Source: an uncultured Rhizobiaceae bacterium
Lineage (GTDB): Bacteria; Pseudomonadota; Alphaproteobacteria; Rhizobiales; Rhizobiaceae
Direction: 5' to 3'
Assembly (NCBI GenBank): GCA_951813045.1
Contig: CATOTF010000002.1
Coordinates: forward strand, 1,240,001 to 1,304,000
Length of the DNA stretch: 64,000 nt
Part shown: piece after piece, positions 45,692 through 53,888 of the stretch
How the letters are laid out: every line of letters begins with the position of its first letter
Position numbering within the stretch: position 1 is the first letter of the stretch
The notes under the pieces: generated by a model
What the model was told of the DNA's origin: nothing
Database searches by the model: none
Seen by the model: only the letters and a program-made list of their open reading frames with translations
Position numbers and translations under genes: made by a program

Positions 45692-45712
45692 TTATTCGGA
45701 TTTTAAAAACAG

Positions 45713-47494
45713 ATGCGGCAACTGGAGATAGCAAATTTTCTAGATCCACATATCGGCCCGAACCGCGATGAAATCCTACGCAGGTATTGGCGCCGTAGCA
45801 TCGAAGGCCCAAATGTAGTTGGCCAATTCTTCTGGGTATATCTGCTTTTTGTTTTGGTTCTCTGGTCATTTTGGGTCGGGCCTATAAACTTCCTTGCTAT
45901 GGGGACATATATTGCGCTGCTCCTCGTTTCAGATTTGTATAATCTGTCAATCGGAGTGAGGGTTAGAGGCGACTCTGATGCCGAGATTGACGCGGAACGG
46001 ACAAGTGTTCGATTAGGTATATTTTGGATATTTCGTTTGAGTAGTCTGACATTCATGCTTCTCACATTTGGGTATGTCGAAGGCGATACCGGACGGCAAT
46101 TACTGTTAATGGTATTCCCATTGCTGAATGCCCATAATCCAAGCCGTGATTCTGTCTATTGGCGGCAAGTCGTCGGTGATATTATCACTTATCTTCCCAT
46201 GGGGGTCATGTACTGGTTGGACACGGGGATAAAGGGATGGCCTGTGTTAGTGGTCCTGATTTTGGCGGCCATAGCTACTCTGGTGATGCGACGTGGCATG
46301 TATTTGGAATTGTGCGCCTCAATCAACAACGAAGTACAGGCGCAGCGATTGGCAGGAGAATTGGAGGCCCAAAACCAGGAGTTGGATGAAGCTCGCAAAC
46401 TTGCCAATGCGGCAAGCAATGCGAAGACAAGATTTCTGGCGACGGCCAGCCATGACTTGCGCCAACCGATACAAGCAGCAGTTCTGTTCGCCGATCTGCT
46501 ACATGATCAGGTGGCGAGAAGTGAACAACACCTCACTGAACGTCTGAAACAATCACTCGGTTCCATGTCGGGGTTGTTGGGAAAATTGCTGGACATTTCA
46601 AAGCTCGATGCCGGAATTGTTCAGTCAAATCCATCATCTTTCGCGCTGGATGGATTACTGCGCTCTGTGGTGAATGAGGTCGCTGTCGGTGAGGAAAGCC
46701 TGCCGACTATTAAAATTGTTAGAACATCTGTGTGGGTAAATTGCGATCCAATTTTTTTGCACTCGATAGTTCAAAATCTGGTTGTGAATGCAATCCACCA
46801 CGCAAATTGCCAGCGAATTCTGTTGGGGATACGCAAGAGGGGAGCCCGCGCCCAGTTGATCGTCGCCGATGATGGAACGGGCATAAATGAAACCGACCAG
46901 ACGGCAATTTTTCAGGAATTCCACCAGTTGGAGACCGACGCTCTAAAGCAGGTCGAAGGAATGGGGTTGGGGCTTTCCATCTCAAGGCGTTTAGCCGAGT
47001 TGATGGATTGTGAATTGGATGTTCAATCACGTCCACCGAACGGCACCAGGTTCTGGATTTCTCTCCCGATTTCCGAACCAATAACCGAGGGGGAAACAGA
47101 AAAGCAGAAAATACCTGAATTCGCAGGGTTAGGAGCGATCATTATTGACGATGATGATCAGATACGCCGAGCCATGCGGGAGACTCTCCGCAGTTGGGAC
47201 ATGGCAGTTTACGATACCGATGGTGCTGTCGAACCTGACTTATTTGCAGTTGATATTGACCCGGATGACATCGACGTCATCATAAGCGATTTCAGCCTTG
47301 GACAAGAATGGAATGGTCTTGAATATGCCGGAAGCCTGAAAGACCGGTTAGAACGGAACATTCCCGTGGTTGTGATAAGCGGTGATCTTGGTCGAGCAGA
47401 ACTACAGTTGCTGGAACGCGAGGCGGGCCACTATCTATCAAAACCAGTTTCAGCGGGGCAGCTGAGAGAGACGCTGGCAAAATTGCTGAGTTGA
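45713..47494 (+). CDS. Membrane hybrid sensor histidine kinase with C-terminal receiver
   Basis: A 593-residue sensor. The N-terminal third has about five to six hydrophobic helices (38-195) and no obvious periplasmic domain. A coiled linker leads to the dimerisation domain with phospho-acceptor His about 247 (FLATASHDLRQPIQ). The ATPase has NLVVNAIHHA (N box), VADDGTGI (G1) and VEGMGLGLSISRRLAEL (G2). The receiver starts AIIIDDDDQIRRAMRETL (about 475) and includes DVIISDFSLG as acceptor. The neighbouring LuxR-type regulator, convergent 24 bp away, is the likely partner. Confidence 0.9.
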   Translation: MRQLEIANFLDPHIGPNRDEILRRYWRRSIEGPNVVGQFFWVYLLFVLVLWSFWVGPINFLAMGTYIALLLVSDLYNLSIGVRVRGDSDAEIDAERTSVRLGIFWIFRLSSLTFMLLTFGYVEGDTGRQLLLMVFPLLNAHNPSRDSVYWRQVVGDIITYLPMGVMYWLDTGIKGWPVLVVLILAAIATLVMRRGMYLELCASINNEVQAQRLAGELEAQNQELDEARKLANAASNAKTRFLATASHDLRQPIQAAVLFADLLHDQVARSEQHLTERLKQSLGSMSGLLGKLLDISKLDAGIVQSNPSSFALDGLLRSVVNEVAVGEESLPTIKIVRTSVWVNCDPIFLHSIVQNLVVNAIHHANCQRILLGIRKRGARAQLIVADDGTGINETDQTAIFQEFHQLETDALKQVEGMGLGLSISRRLAELMDCELDVQSRPPNGTRFWISLPISEPITEGETEKQKIPEFAGLGAIIIDDDDQIRRAMRETLRSWDMAVYDTDGAVEPDLFAVDIDPDDIDVIISDFSLGQEWNGLEYAGSLKDRLERNIPVVVISGDLGRAELQLLEREAGHYLSKPVSAGQLRETLAKLLS

Positions 47495-47518
47495 ATTCCC
47501 CGTTGGACCAACGCTAGC

Positions 47519-48133
47519 TCAAGTCGACGACTTGTATTTAATAATCATTTCATGGCGATTTCCCACATCAAGCCGTCGCATGATGAGCGCAATATGATTT
47601 TTCACGGTGGAAAGTGAAATGTCCAGATCCAGTGCAATTTCCTTATTGCTTTTGCCGTCTAATATTCCATCAAAAACCTGTTTCTGCCGATTGGGAAGGG
47701 AATCCACATGACTTTGTGCTGAGGGTTTGTCGTCAGCTGCCTCAATCAATTCGCTGGGAATATATTTCTCACCGCTTAATATCAGTCGGATAGCAAGCTC
47801 AATTTGTTTGTTTGACAAAGTTTTTAGCAAAATCCCGGAACCACCTGAATTGACAACTTCTCTCACTTGCTCATTGTTATAATCCCCCGAAATGATCACA
47901 ATCGGCAACGGCTCCATGCCACTGCAAACGGCCTTGACAACATCGGATTTCGGCTTTCCGGGCATGTTTAGATCGACAATGCACAAATGTGCGTCATTGT
48001 GAATTGACGCGATTGTGAAGAGTTCATCGTAGGAGCCGGCCTCAATAATCTCGCAATCGGCAAATCCGTTGCGCAATATATGGGTCAATCCGGCACGATA
48101 GGCTTCATGATCATCGGCTACGATAAATTTCAT
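47519..48133 (-). CDS. LuxR/NarL-family response regulator
   Basis: A 204-residue regulator with receiver (MKFIVADDHEAYRAGLTHIL; acceptor Asp about 54 in CIVDLNMPGK) and C-terminal helix-turn-helix (LPNRQKQVFDGILDGKSNKEIALDLDISLSTVKNHI). It is convergent with the hybrid kinase gene and divergent from the large surface-protein gene, whose 182-bp upstream region holds a 12-bp palindrome. The layout suggests it controls that gene and perhaps its own. Confidence 0.92.
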   Translation of the reverse strand: MKFIVADDHEAYRAGLTHILRNGFADCEIIEAGSYDELFTIASIHNDAHLCIVDLNMPGKPKSDVVKAVCSGMEPLPIVIISGDYNNEQVREVVNSGGSGILLKTLSNKQIELAIRLILSGEKYIPSELIEAADDKPSAQSHVDSLPNRQKQVFDGILDGKSNKEIALDLDISLSTVKNHIALIMRRLDVGNRHEMIIKYKSST

Positions 48134-48200
48134 TGGTCATTCCCCTAAACAGACGCAGAGCTGATTGTAGTCACATCCTGCAGCCAAGTCATTGCGCCTA

Positions 48201-48212
48201 GGTACTAGTACC
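48201..48212. promoter_or_regulatory. Palindrome in the regulator/surface-protein divergent promoter
   Basis: GGTACTAGTACC is a perfect 12-bp palindrome, 68 bases from the regulator start and 104 bases from the surface-protein start. It is a good candidate for the response-regulator binding site. The assignment is inference. Confidence 0.45.
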
Positions 48213-48315
48213 AGAGCGGTGAAGTGCTAGTGAATCTGGCCGGATTGTCGGCACCCCTCTTCTCCTACATTTTGCAAACAATTGCAGAAGCCGCGAAACA
48301 CGCGATCGCATTCAG

Positions 48316-51300
48316 GTGGGGAACATGCACGTTCAAACAAATATTAAAAAGTCGTTCCTGAATCGGCTGTTTTACCGTAGTGCGCGAGCAATCAAATCAA
48401 TGCCGATCGTAGCGTCTCGGGCAATTGGCCGTCTTTGTCGTGGTGGAACGGTTGCAGCCGCGCTTTGGGTGGGAGCAGCGCCGGTTGTTCTTGCAATACA
48501 AAGTGCAACACCTGCCCATGCGCAGAGCACCAGCCCACCCATAGAGAACCTGCCAGCTGACGAATTGGTCGCTCGTTTTAATACCGACGCTGAAGTTCAG
48601 GCCGGGAATGCACGGGTCGTTTCGGTATGCGACGAAGCGGCGGGCTTTATACGGGTTTCAATTCTGCTCAATCAAAATGATGCCTTGCGGGCCAGTATCC
48701 TGAGCTCGACCCCGTGTGATGCTACTGGAAGTGGTGGTGATACAGGCAATAATGATGATGATGGCGACGATGACACCGGTGACGATGATAATACACCACC
48801 GGTAGATCCGCCAACAACTGTGACCGACTTTGATGCTTCTGGTCAGTCGATTGCTCAACTGCAAGCAGCTGTCGCACCAGGTGAAGTCACGTCTGTTGAG
48901 TGTCTGCTCAATCCGTTCAATCCCAATGCCGAGTTCAATCTAACTGTGCTTTTCTTCATTGAAGCGCTCAATCAACTTGTGAGCAGAGGCTTCACGGATA
49001 TTGGTTGCACTGCTCCCGGAGGGGATGGTGACACAGGCAATGATGACGAAGACGCAGGGGATGATACCGGCGAGGATGCGGCTCCGCAGGCAGGCACTTC
49101 CGGCGCGGATGCTCAGGCTCAGGCCGGCAATACATTCACGGCGACCAATCCATCGACGTTTACAGGTGACGTATTTGGCGAGTTCAACATTCTCGACAAT
49201 CCGCTAGGAGGGATTGACCCCTTCGACCCGGTGGGACAGCCGCAAGTGGGCAATGACCCTCAGGACGATCAGCCAGCACGTCAGCCGGCAGGAGTGCCTG
49301 CTAGTCCGCCCATTGGCAGCGGCAATCCGCCCCCACAACAGGATAATCCACCACAGGTAATCCCGCAGCAACCGGTTCAAGCCGGAAATAATGAAGAAGA
49401 ATGTGACAAATGCAGGCAGGAACTGGCTGTGCTCGAACAACAACTCAAGGAGGCTGAAGACAATTTAGCAGAGATAGTTCGTCAGGAAATATTGAAACGT
49501 TTAGCTGAAGATAAGAAGGAAGAGGAGAATCGAAACAGACCCTCTCCCGCTGAGGACAACGAACCCGAAGAAGAAGCCAACAACAAACTAATCGATCCGA
49601 ACGAAAACAAAGATGTTAGAGCTCTGGAAGAAGGTGCACGGCAGGCCGGGTTGCGGGAAGGCGATATTCTTGAAGCCTTTGAAAATGCCGAAGATAATGC
49701 CAGACGTGATCAACGCGATTTCGATGAGCGGGCCGAAGCTGACAGGGAAAAGCAACGCGCAGCAGCCGAGGCTGAACTGAAAAAGTTGCAGGCCGACCTG
49801 GCGAAGATTGATGCTGAACGAGCACAGGCCCAGGCAGCGGTAGACAAGATAATTGGCGACATCAAAGAAACAACGAGTCAAGATCCAGAAGTAGATGCAG
49901 CAGCAAAAAAGGGCATCCAGGAGATAGAAAGAGGAGCCGATAGAGAAGGAGTGCAAGGCACCACCGTTGCGGGCGCAACTGGAGTATCGGCAGGGCTTGG
50001 AGTAGCAGCGGGTGGTACTGTGATCCTATTCGACGTTTTGACCGCTCTTGAAACTGGCGCGACCTTGGCACAGGCTACTGGTTCTGCAATCGCCCTGGCA
50101 GGTGGTGCAGGGGGAGCGCTTGCGTTTGTAGCAACCGCGGGTGCAATCTTCGGAGCATTAGTTTTCACGGTTGTTATAGCAACGGACTTGGTTATCGGAG
50201 GCGGAACTTTTTTTGAAAATGAGTCCCAGGCCCGGGCGCGACTGTTTCGTGAAGTATCGGATCAGCTCAAGGGCCTTGCTGAGGCTCGCAGTGCTGTCGC
50301 TGCGATTGACAAGAAGCGAGAGCCTGTTGCGGCAGCCCTTAGGGAGGTCATTGCTCGTATTGAGGCTCTAAACGATCCCGGTACAAAACCGGTGTTTGAC
50401 CTCCAAAAAGAAACCGAACGCCGGCTTCGAGAGCAACTGGAGCAGCGAAAGGAGAGCTTCGAGGCAAATCGTCAGGGCCGCGAAGCCACCGAGCGAGTTG
50501 ACGCCTTGCTCAAACAGATAGCAGACAAACGCGGCGAAATAGCGCGTCTGTGCGCAGGCCAGGCCAGTCTCCCATATGATGGAGGTGCAGCAGCGACGAC
50601 CCGCATTGCCGGTGGTAATCAGGTCAATCAGTCAAGTGGTCATGTTCGGACTGCATCAACAACAAACCGGAGCATGGGGAACAGGCCAACAGGTGCCAAT
50701 GTAGCGGTTACATCCTATGGACTGACCGGCGGTTTTGATCTGCGCAGATGGCGGCGTGAGCATGGGCTTGCCTTAGCCGGAAATGGTGAGGACGGTCTGC
50801 TGGCAGACCCGCGCTTCAACCTGTTCTTTTCCACCGCCATCAATTTTGGCGACAATCGTGACCAGGACAGCGACAGCTATTCGATATCCGGCGGCTTTAG
50901 CTATCTCATCACCCCTCAGGTCAACCTTGGTGTAGCAGCTCGTTATGCTGACACCGATATCAACAGTGCAACGGCTTCATTCGATGCTGAAACCTGGGGG
51001 ATCTCACTCTTTGCACAATCCCAATGGGCGGTCGGCACGGGCAAGATCAACATCGACGGTATTGTCGCCTACAGCCAGACAGACCTCGAAGCGGTGTTCA
51101 ACAATGCCGGTGTGATTACCACAGCCAATCCGGAAACATCAGCTTTCTCCGGCCAGTTTAAAGCCTCAACCGCATTCGACCTTGGTGGTTACAATGTCTC
51201 GCCCTTTGTCTCACTATCCTATGCAGAGACCCGGCAGGAAGCTTTCCTCCTGTCTGACGCACAGCTGGCACCGGGCGCGTTCAATGATGACATTATTTTC

Positions 51301-51537
51301 AGTGCCGGTTCGTCAATCGCAAAGACCATTTTCTGGGAAGAAAAGGGCCTGACCTTTAGTCCGAACGCTGGCGTCGGATTGTTTGGCAATGATTCCGTCG
51401 GCTTCTCGGTTAATGCGGGTCTGGGTATCAAATCACAAAGTGGCGTGAAGGTCGGCCTGGGTGCCGCCTATGCAGACGGTGGCAACGGTATCGATAATTT
51501 CACCTTCACCGGAAAACTGACGATCCCGCTCAATTAA
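48316..51537 (+). CDS. Large composite surface protein with C-terminal autotransporter-like beta-barrel
   Basis: A 1073-residue protein. It has a long signal peptide (about 70 residues, cleavage near AHAQS). Two related modules follow, each with a Cys pair and an Asp-rich linker (GGDTGNNDDDGDDDTGDDD about 138-156 and GGDGDTGNDDEDAGDDTGED about 233-252). Next come a Pro/Gln/Asn-rich stretch (300-355), a CDKC followed by coiled coil (about 357-545), a Gly/Ala-rich hydrophobic segment (545-628), more coiled coil, and a barrel of about 275 residues (795-1073) with alternating aromatic strands such as FNLFFSTAINFGDN. It ends KLTIPLN, not the usual aromatic residue. Function unknown; secretion to the surface is inferred. 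Confidence 0.75.
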   Translation: MGNMHVQTNIKKSFLNRLFYRSARAIKSMPIVASRAIGRLCRGGTVAAALWVGAAPVVLAIQSATPAHAQSTSPPIENLPADELVARFNTDAEVQAGNARVVSVCDEAAGFIRVSILLNQNDALRASILSSTPCDATGSGGDTGNNDDDGDDDTGDDDNTPPVDPPTTVTDFDASGQSIAQLQAAVAPGEVTSVECLLNPFNPNAEFNLTVLFFIEALNQLVSRGFTDIGCTAPGGDGDTGNDDEDAGDDTGEDAAPQAGTSGADAQAQAGNTFTATNPSTFTGDVFGEFNILDNPLGGIDPFDPVGQPQVGNDPQDDQPARQPAGVPASPPIGSGNPPPQQDNPPQVIPQQPVQAGNNEEECDKCRQELAVLEQQLKEAEDNLAEIVRQEILKRLAEDKKEEENRNRPSPAEDNEPEEEANNKLIDPNENKDVRALEEGARQAGLREGDILEAFENAEDNARRDQRDFDERAEADREKQRAAAEAELKKLQADLAKIDAERAQAQAAVDKIIGDIKETTSQDPEVDAAAKKGIQEIERGADREGVQGTTVAGATGVSAGLGVAAGGTVILFDVLTALETGATLAQATGSAIALAGGAGGALAFVATAGAIFGALVFTVVIATDLVIGGGTFFENESQARARLFREVSDQLKGLAEARSAVAAIDKKREPVAAALREVIARIEALNDPGTKPVFDLQKETERRLREQLEQRKESFEANRQGREATERVDALLKQIADKRGEIARLCAGQASLPYDGGAAATTRIAGGNQVNQSSGHVRTASTTNRSMGNRPTGANVAVTSYGLTGGFDLRRWRREHGLALAGNGEDGLLADPRFNLFFSTAINFGDNRDQDSDSYSISGGFSYLITPQVNLGVAARYADTDINSATASFDAETWGISLFAQSQWAVGTGKINIDGIVAYSQTDLEAVFNNAGVITTANPETSAFSGQFKASTAFDLGGYNVSPFVSLSYAETRQEAFLLSDAQLAPGAFNDDIIFSAGSSIAKTIFWEEKGLTFSPNAGVGLFGNDSVGFSVNAGLGIKSQSGVKVGLGAAYADGGNGIDNFTFTGKLTIPLN

Positions 51538-51569
51538 TCATTATTCCCACAAAATTCCGGAGTCCTCCC

Positions 51570-52064
51570 ATGATCAAACGACTGGCAATCCTGATTTCAA
51601 TTCCCGCTTTGCTGTTTTCACAAACGGTGTTGGCCCAAAACAACGACAGGCAGGCGCGTCTCACCGCAGCACGGGCCTATATCGCCTCTACGCAGGGCGC
51701 GATATCGATCCCGAATATCGTCGATTCAAGCACCGCCCCGTTGCTTGCAAATATTAAGCAACGGCAACCGGCATTATTTGCTCAAAAAGAAGCCACGTTG
51801 CGTAATCTGGTCAAAGATGTTGTCACAAAAGTGGCCCGTGAGGCGCAGGCAGGCCAGGACCAGATTTTAGCCGATACATTTACAGTCTCCGAGATCAGGG
51901 CTCTACAGATATTTTCAGAATCACCTGTCGGTCGCCGCGTCCTCGACAAAATGCCGAAGCTTACTGCAGCTCTCCAACCAGCATTACAAAAATCTATCCG
52001 CAAAAGCCTACCAGAGCTGCTGACCCGCTTGCAAAAAGAAGGTGTGAGGCTGGCAGGGAAGTGA
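51570..52064 (+). CDS. Secreted DUF2059-type protein
   Basis: A 164-residue protein with a signal peptide (MIKRLAILISIPALLFSQTVLAQ) and a helical domain resembling DUF2059 (LRNLVKDVVTKVAREAQAGQDQILADTFTVSEIRALQIFSESPVGRRVLDKMPKLTAAL). The function is unknown. It starts 32 bp after the surface-protein stop with a clear Shine-Dalgarno (GGAG), so the two are probably one transcript and the product may assist the surface protein in the periplasm. Confidence 0.72.
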   Translation: MIKRLAILISIPALLFSQTVLAQNNDRQARLTAARAYIASTQGAISIPNIVDSSTAPLLANIKQRQPALFAQKEATLRNLVKDVVTKVAREAQAGQDQILADTFTVSEIRALQIFSESPVGRRVLDKMPKLTAALQPALQKSIRKSLPELLTRLQKEGVRLAGK

Positions 52065-52316
52065 GCGCTAAATCCTTAAGTTCTGACTTAAAGCCTTGGG
52101 ATTTGCGGAGATGGTGTCCAGGAGGTAGAACTAAAGTTATATACATGGAATCATGTTCAATTATCAATCCAGACGATGTCGCAAATGCAATAAGCACGCT
52201 GTGATCAGCAGGTGAAATTGCCAATCTCCTTGTTCATAATTAAAATCAAACAACTTCTGGACTGGGCCATTCTTTCTGGCAGCGCCAATTTCCTACCAAC
52301 CTCGAACTGATCAACG

Positions 52317-52375
52317 TTGAATGACCGCTCTCGTGAATTCGCGAGGCGGGTGTCGTAAATCATTGAATGACCGCT
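52317..52375 (+). repeat. 13-bp direct repeat flanking the IS1111-type insertion point
   Basis: TTGAATGACCGCT occurs at 52317-52329 and again at 52363-52375, 46 bases apart, with the second copy ending at the left border of the IS element. Between them lies a near-palindrome, CTCG-TGAATTCG-CGAG. This may be the recognised target context of the element or an older repeat. Confidence 0.55.
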
Positions 52376-52448
52376 AATGGGATGTACCGGCTGCTTCACC
52401 CAGCAGGTTAGATTTGTTCTATTTCACCTGCAGAAAAGGAGAAGTAGC

Positions 52449-53507
52449 ATGACTAAGAATGATTTTAATCACCAGATGTCCGTTGGCGTGGATATTGGCA
52501 AAGATACGTTCCACATTGTCGGTTTTGACAGTGACGGAAAGCTTGTTTTGCGCAAAAAGATCAAGCGGCTCGCATTGACCCAAACCTTCGAAAAATTGCC
52601 GCGTTGCATTGTTGGCATGGAAGCGTGCCTGAGTGCACATTTTGTCAGCCGAACTCTACGCAAGTTGGGTTTTGAACCCCGGATTATTCCAGCAATCTAT
52701 GTGAAGCCATTCATCAAAGGGCAGAAGAATGACTTCAACGATGCTGAGGCAATTGCTGAAGCGGCGTTGCGCCCCAATCTGCCAACCGTTTCGGAGAAGA
52801 CCCAGGATCAACTTGATTTGCAGGCTTTGCATCGTGTCCGATCCCGGTTGGTCTCGCGCAGAACAGCGACGATCAATCAGATCCGTGCTTTTCTCATTGA
52901 ACAAGGGATCACGGTGCGCAGAGGTCTTCGGGCCTTGAACAATTCGTTCGATGCAATTCTGGAACAACGGCAAGAAGAGATATCTCCGCGTATGCGCAAC
53001 ATTCTGCTTGGTCTTCGAAGTGATTGGTTCCAGCTTGATGAGCGTATTGAAGCGGTGTCGTCTGAGATTACGGAAATCAGCGAAACGGAAGAAAACTGCG
53101 CTCGCGTTATGACGATACCCGGCATTGGCCCGATGATCTCCACGGCTATGGTTGCTGCAATTGGAAACGGTGATGCATTTGATCGAGGACGTGACTTTGC
53201 TGCTTGGGTTGGCCTCGTTCCAAGACAATACAGCACAGGAGGGCGCACGATTCTTGGACGAATATCTAAGCGCGGCAGTCGTTACCTTCGTATGCTCTTG
53301 GTTCAGGCAGCAAAGGTCATTCTTATGCGACCGCACAATTGGCCCAAGTTCAGCTTTGGTGATTGGCTCAGCAAGGCTGCTGAACGGATGCATAAAAACA
53401 AACTGGCTGTCGCATTGGCCAACAAGCTTGCCCGAATTGCTTGGAGTGTTTTGCGGAATGGCAAAGCATTCGATGTAGATAGAGATGAGGTGATGGTTGG
53501 CGTGTGA
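52449..53507 (+). CDS. IS110/IS1111-family transposase (DEDD recombinase)
   Basis: A 352-residue recombinase (ATG at 52449, AAGGAGA upstream). The N-terminal RuvC-like domain has MSVGVDIGKDTFHIVGFD, the Glu in GMEACLSAHF and NDFNDAEAIAEAALRPN. The C-terminal transposase_20 domain has IPGIGPMISTAMVAAIG and the conserved Ser in RQYSTGGRTILGRISKRGSRYLR. The sequence is complete with no frame break, so it may be active. The family is guided by an element-encoded non-coding RNA. Confidence 0.92.
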   Translation: MTKNDFNHQMSVGVDIGKDTFHIVGFDSDGKLVLRKKIKRLALTQTFEKLPRCIVGMEACLSAHFVSRTLRKLGFEPRIIPAIYVKPFIKGQKNDFNDAEAIAEAALRPNLPTVSEKTQDQLDLQALHRVRSRLVSRRTATINQIRAFLIEQGITVRRGLRALNNSFDAILEQRQEEISPRMRNILLGLRSDWFQLDERIEAVSSEITEISETEENCARVMTIPGIGPMISTAMVAAIGNGDAFDRGRDFAAWVGLVPRQYSTGGRTILGRISKRGSRYLRMLLVQAAKVILMRPHNWPKFSFGDWLSKAAERMHKNKLAVALANKLARIAWSVLRNGKAFDVDRDEVMVGV

Positions 53508-53742
53508 AGACCAGCCGTTGTCCAAAGGAGTTCGCGAAAGATAAAAAGCATGGAACGGAAAAATACGCCCCCAGAGTCTGACGGCCCTTTCGGTCATCAT
53601 AGACCTTGCCGCTAATGAGGCCAAGGTGCGTGCGTAACCCCAATAAGGCCACGACCCGCGAGTCGATCAACAGGCCGGATACATATGAGCGACTTCCGAG
53701 AACATGCAAAAAATCATTTGCGAACAGCAGCCGGTACATACA
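53508..53742 (+). ncRNA. Candidate bridge/seek guide RNA region of the IS1111-like element
   Basis: This 235-base non-coding right-end segment has the sequence style of IS1111 right ends (CCCCAATAAGGCC and CAACAGGCCGGATACATATG). A hairpin with stem ACCTTG (53603-53608) and CAAGGT (53622-53627) exposes a 13-base loop, CCGCTAATGAGGC. Its first nine bases are identical to 52371-52379, the target DNA directly left of the element. That is what a target-binding loop should show. The RNA ends are unknown. Confidence 0.5.
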
Positions 53743-53888
53743 AATGGGCCGAGCGTAACAATTTTAGATATTTCGGTGTCATGATGCATCAACTGTTGTT
53801 CTGAGCCCAGAGATATCAAAGTACGAATTGGCCTTGATTGCAGGGAATTTGCCTTCCATATCCAGTCCATTCTTAGGACTAACTAAAT

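Larger units (their letters stand above)
45146..45712. other. Sparsely coded region before the histidine kinase gene
   Basis: Nearly 570 bases. Apart from the degenerate minus-strand frame at 45253-45471 and the inverted repeat at 45669-45691, I see nothing supportable. The composition is irregular and AT-rich near the kinase start. Confidence 0.45.
52376..53748 (+). mobile_element. IS110-family element, IS1111-like, with terminal inverted repeats
   Basis: Perfect 14-bp inverted repeats, ATGTACCGGCTGCT, lie at 52382-52395 and (as AGCAGCCGGTACAT) at 53726-53739, a feature of the IS1111 subgroup. AATGGG occurs on both sides (52376-52381 and 53743-53748), probably the shared core. The transposase lies between them, with little DNA on its left and about 235 bases of non-coding DNA on its right, where this subgroup encodes its guide RNA. 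Confidence 0.82.

Noticed and set aside
48134-48315. Attachment site or tRNA fragment suggesting a genomic island boundary
   Set aside because: Only a palindrome is present; no tRNA end, integrase or repeated att core was seen.
52656-53624. 322-codon minus-strand frame opposite the IS110 transposase
   Set aside because: The plus-strand recombinase has all catalytic motifs; the antisense product has none.
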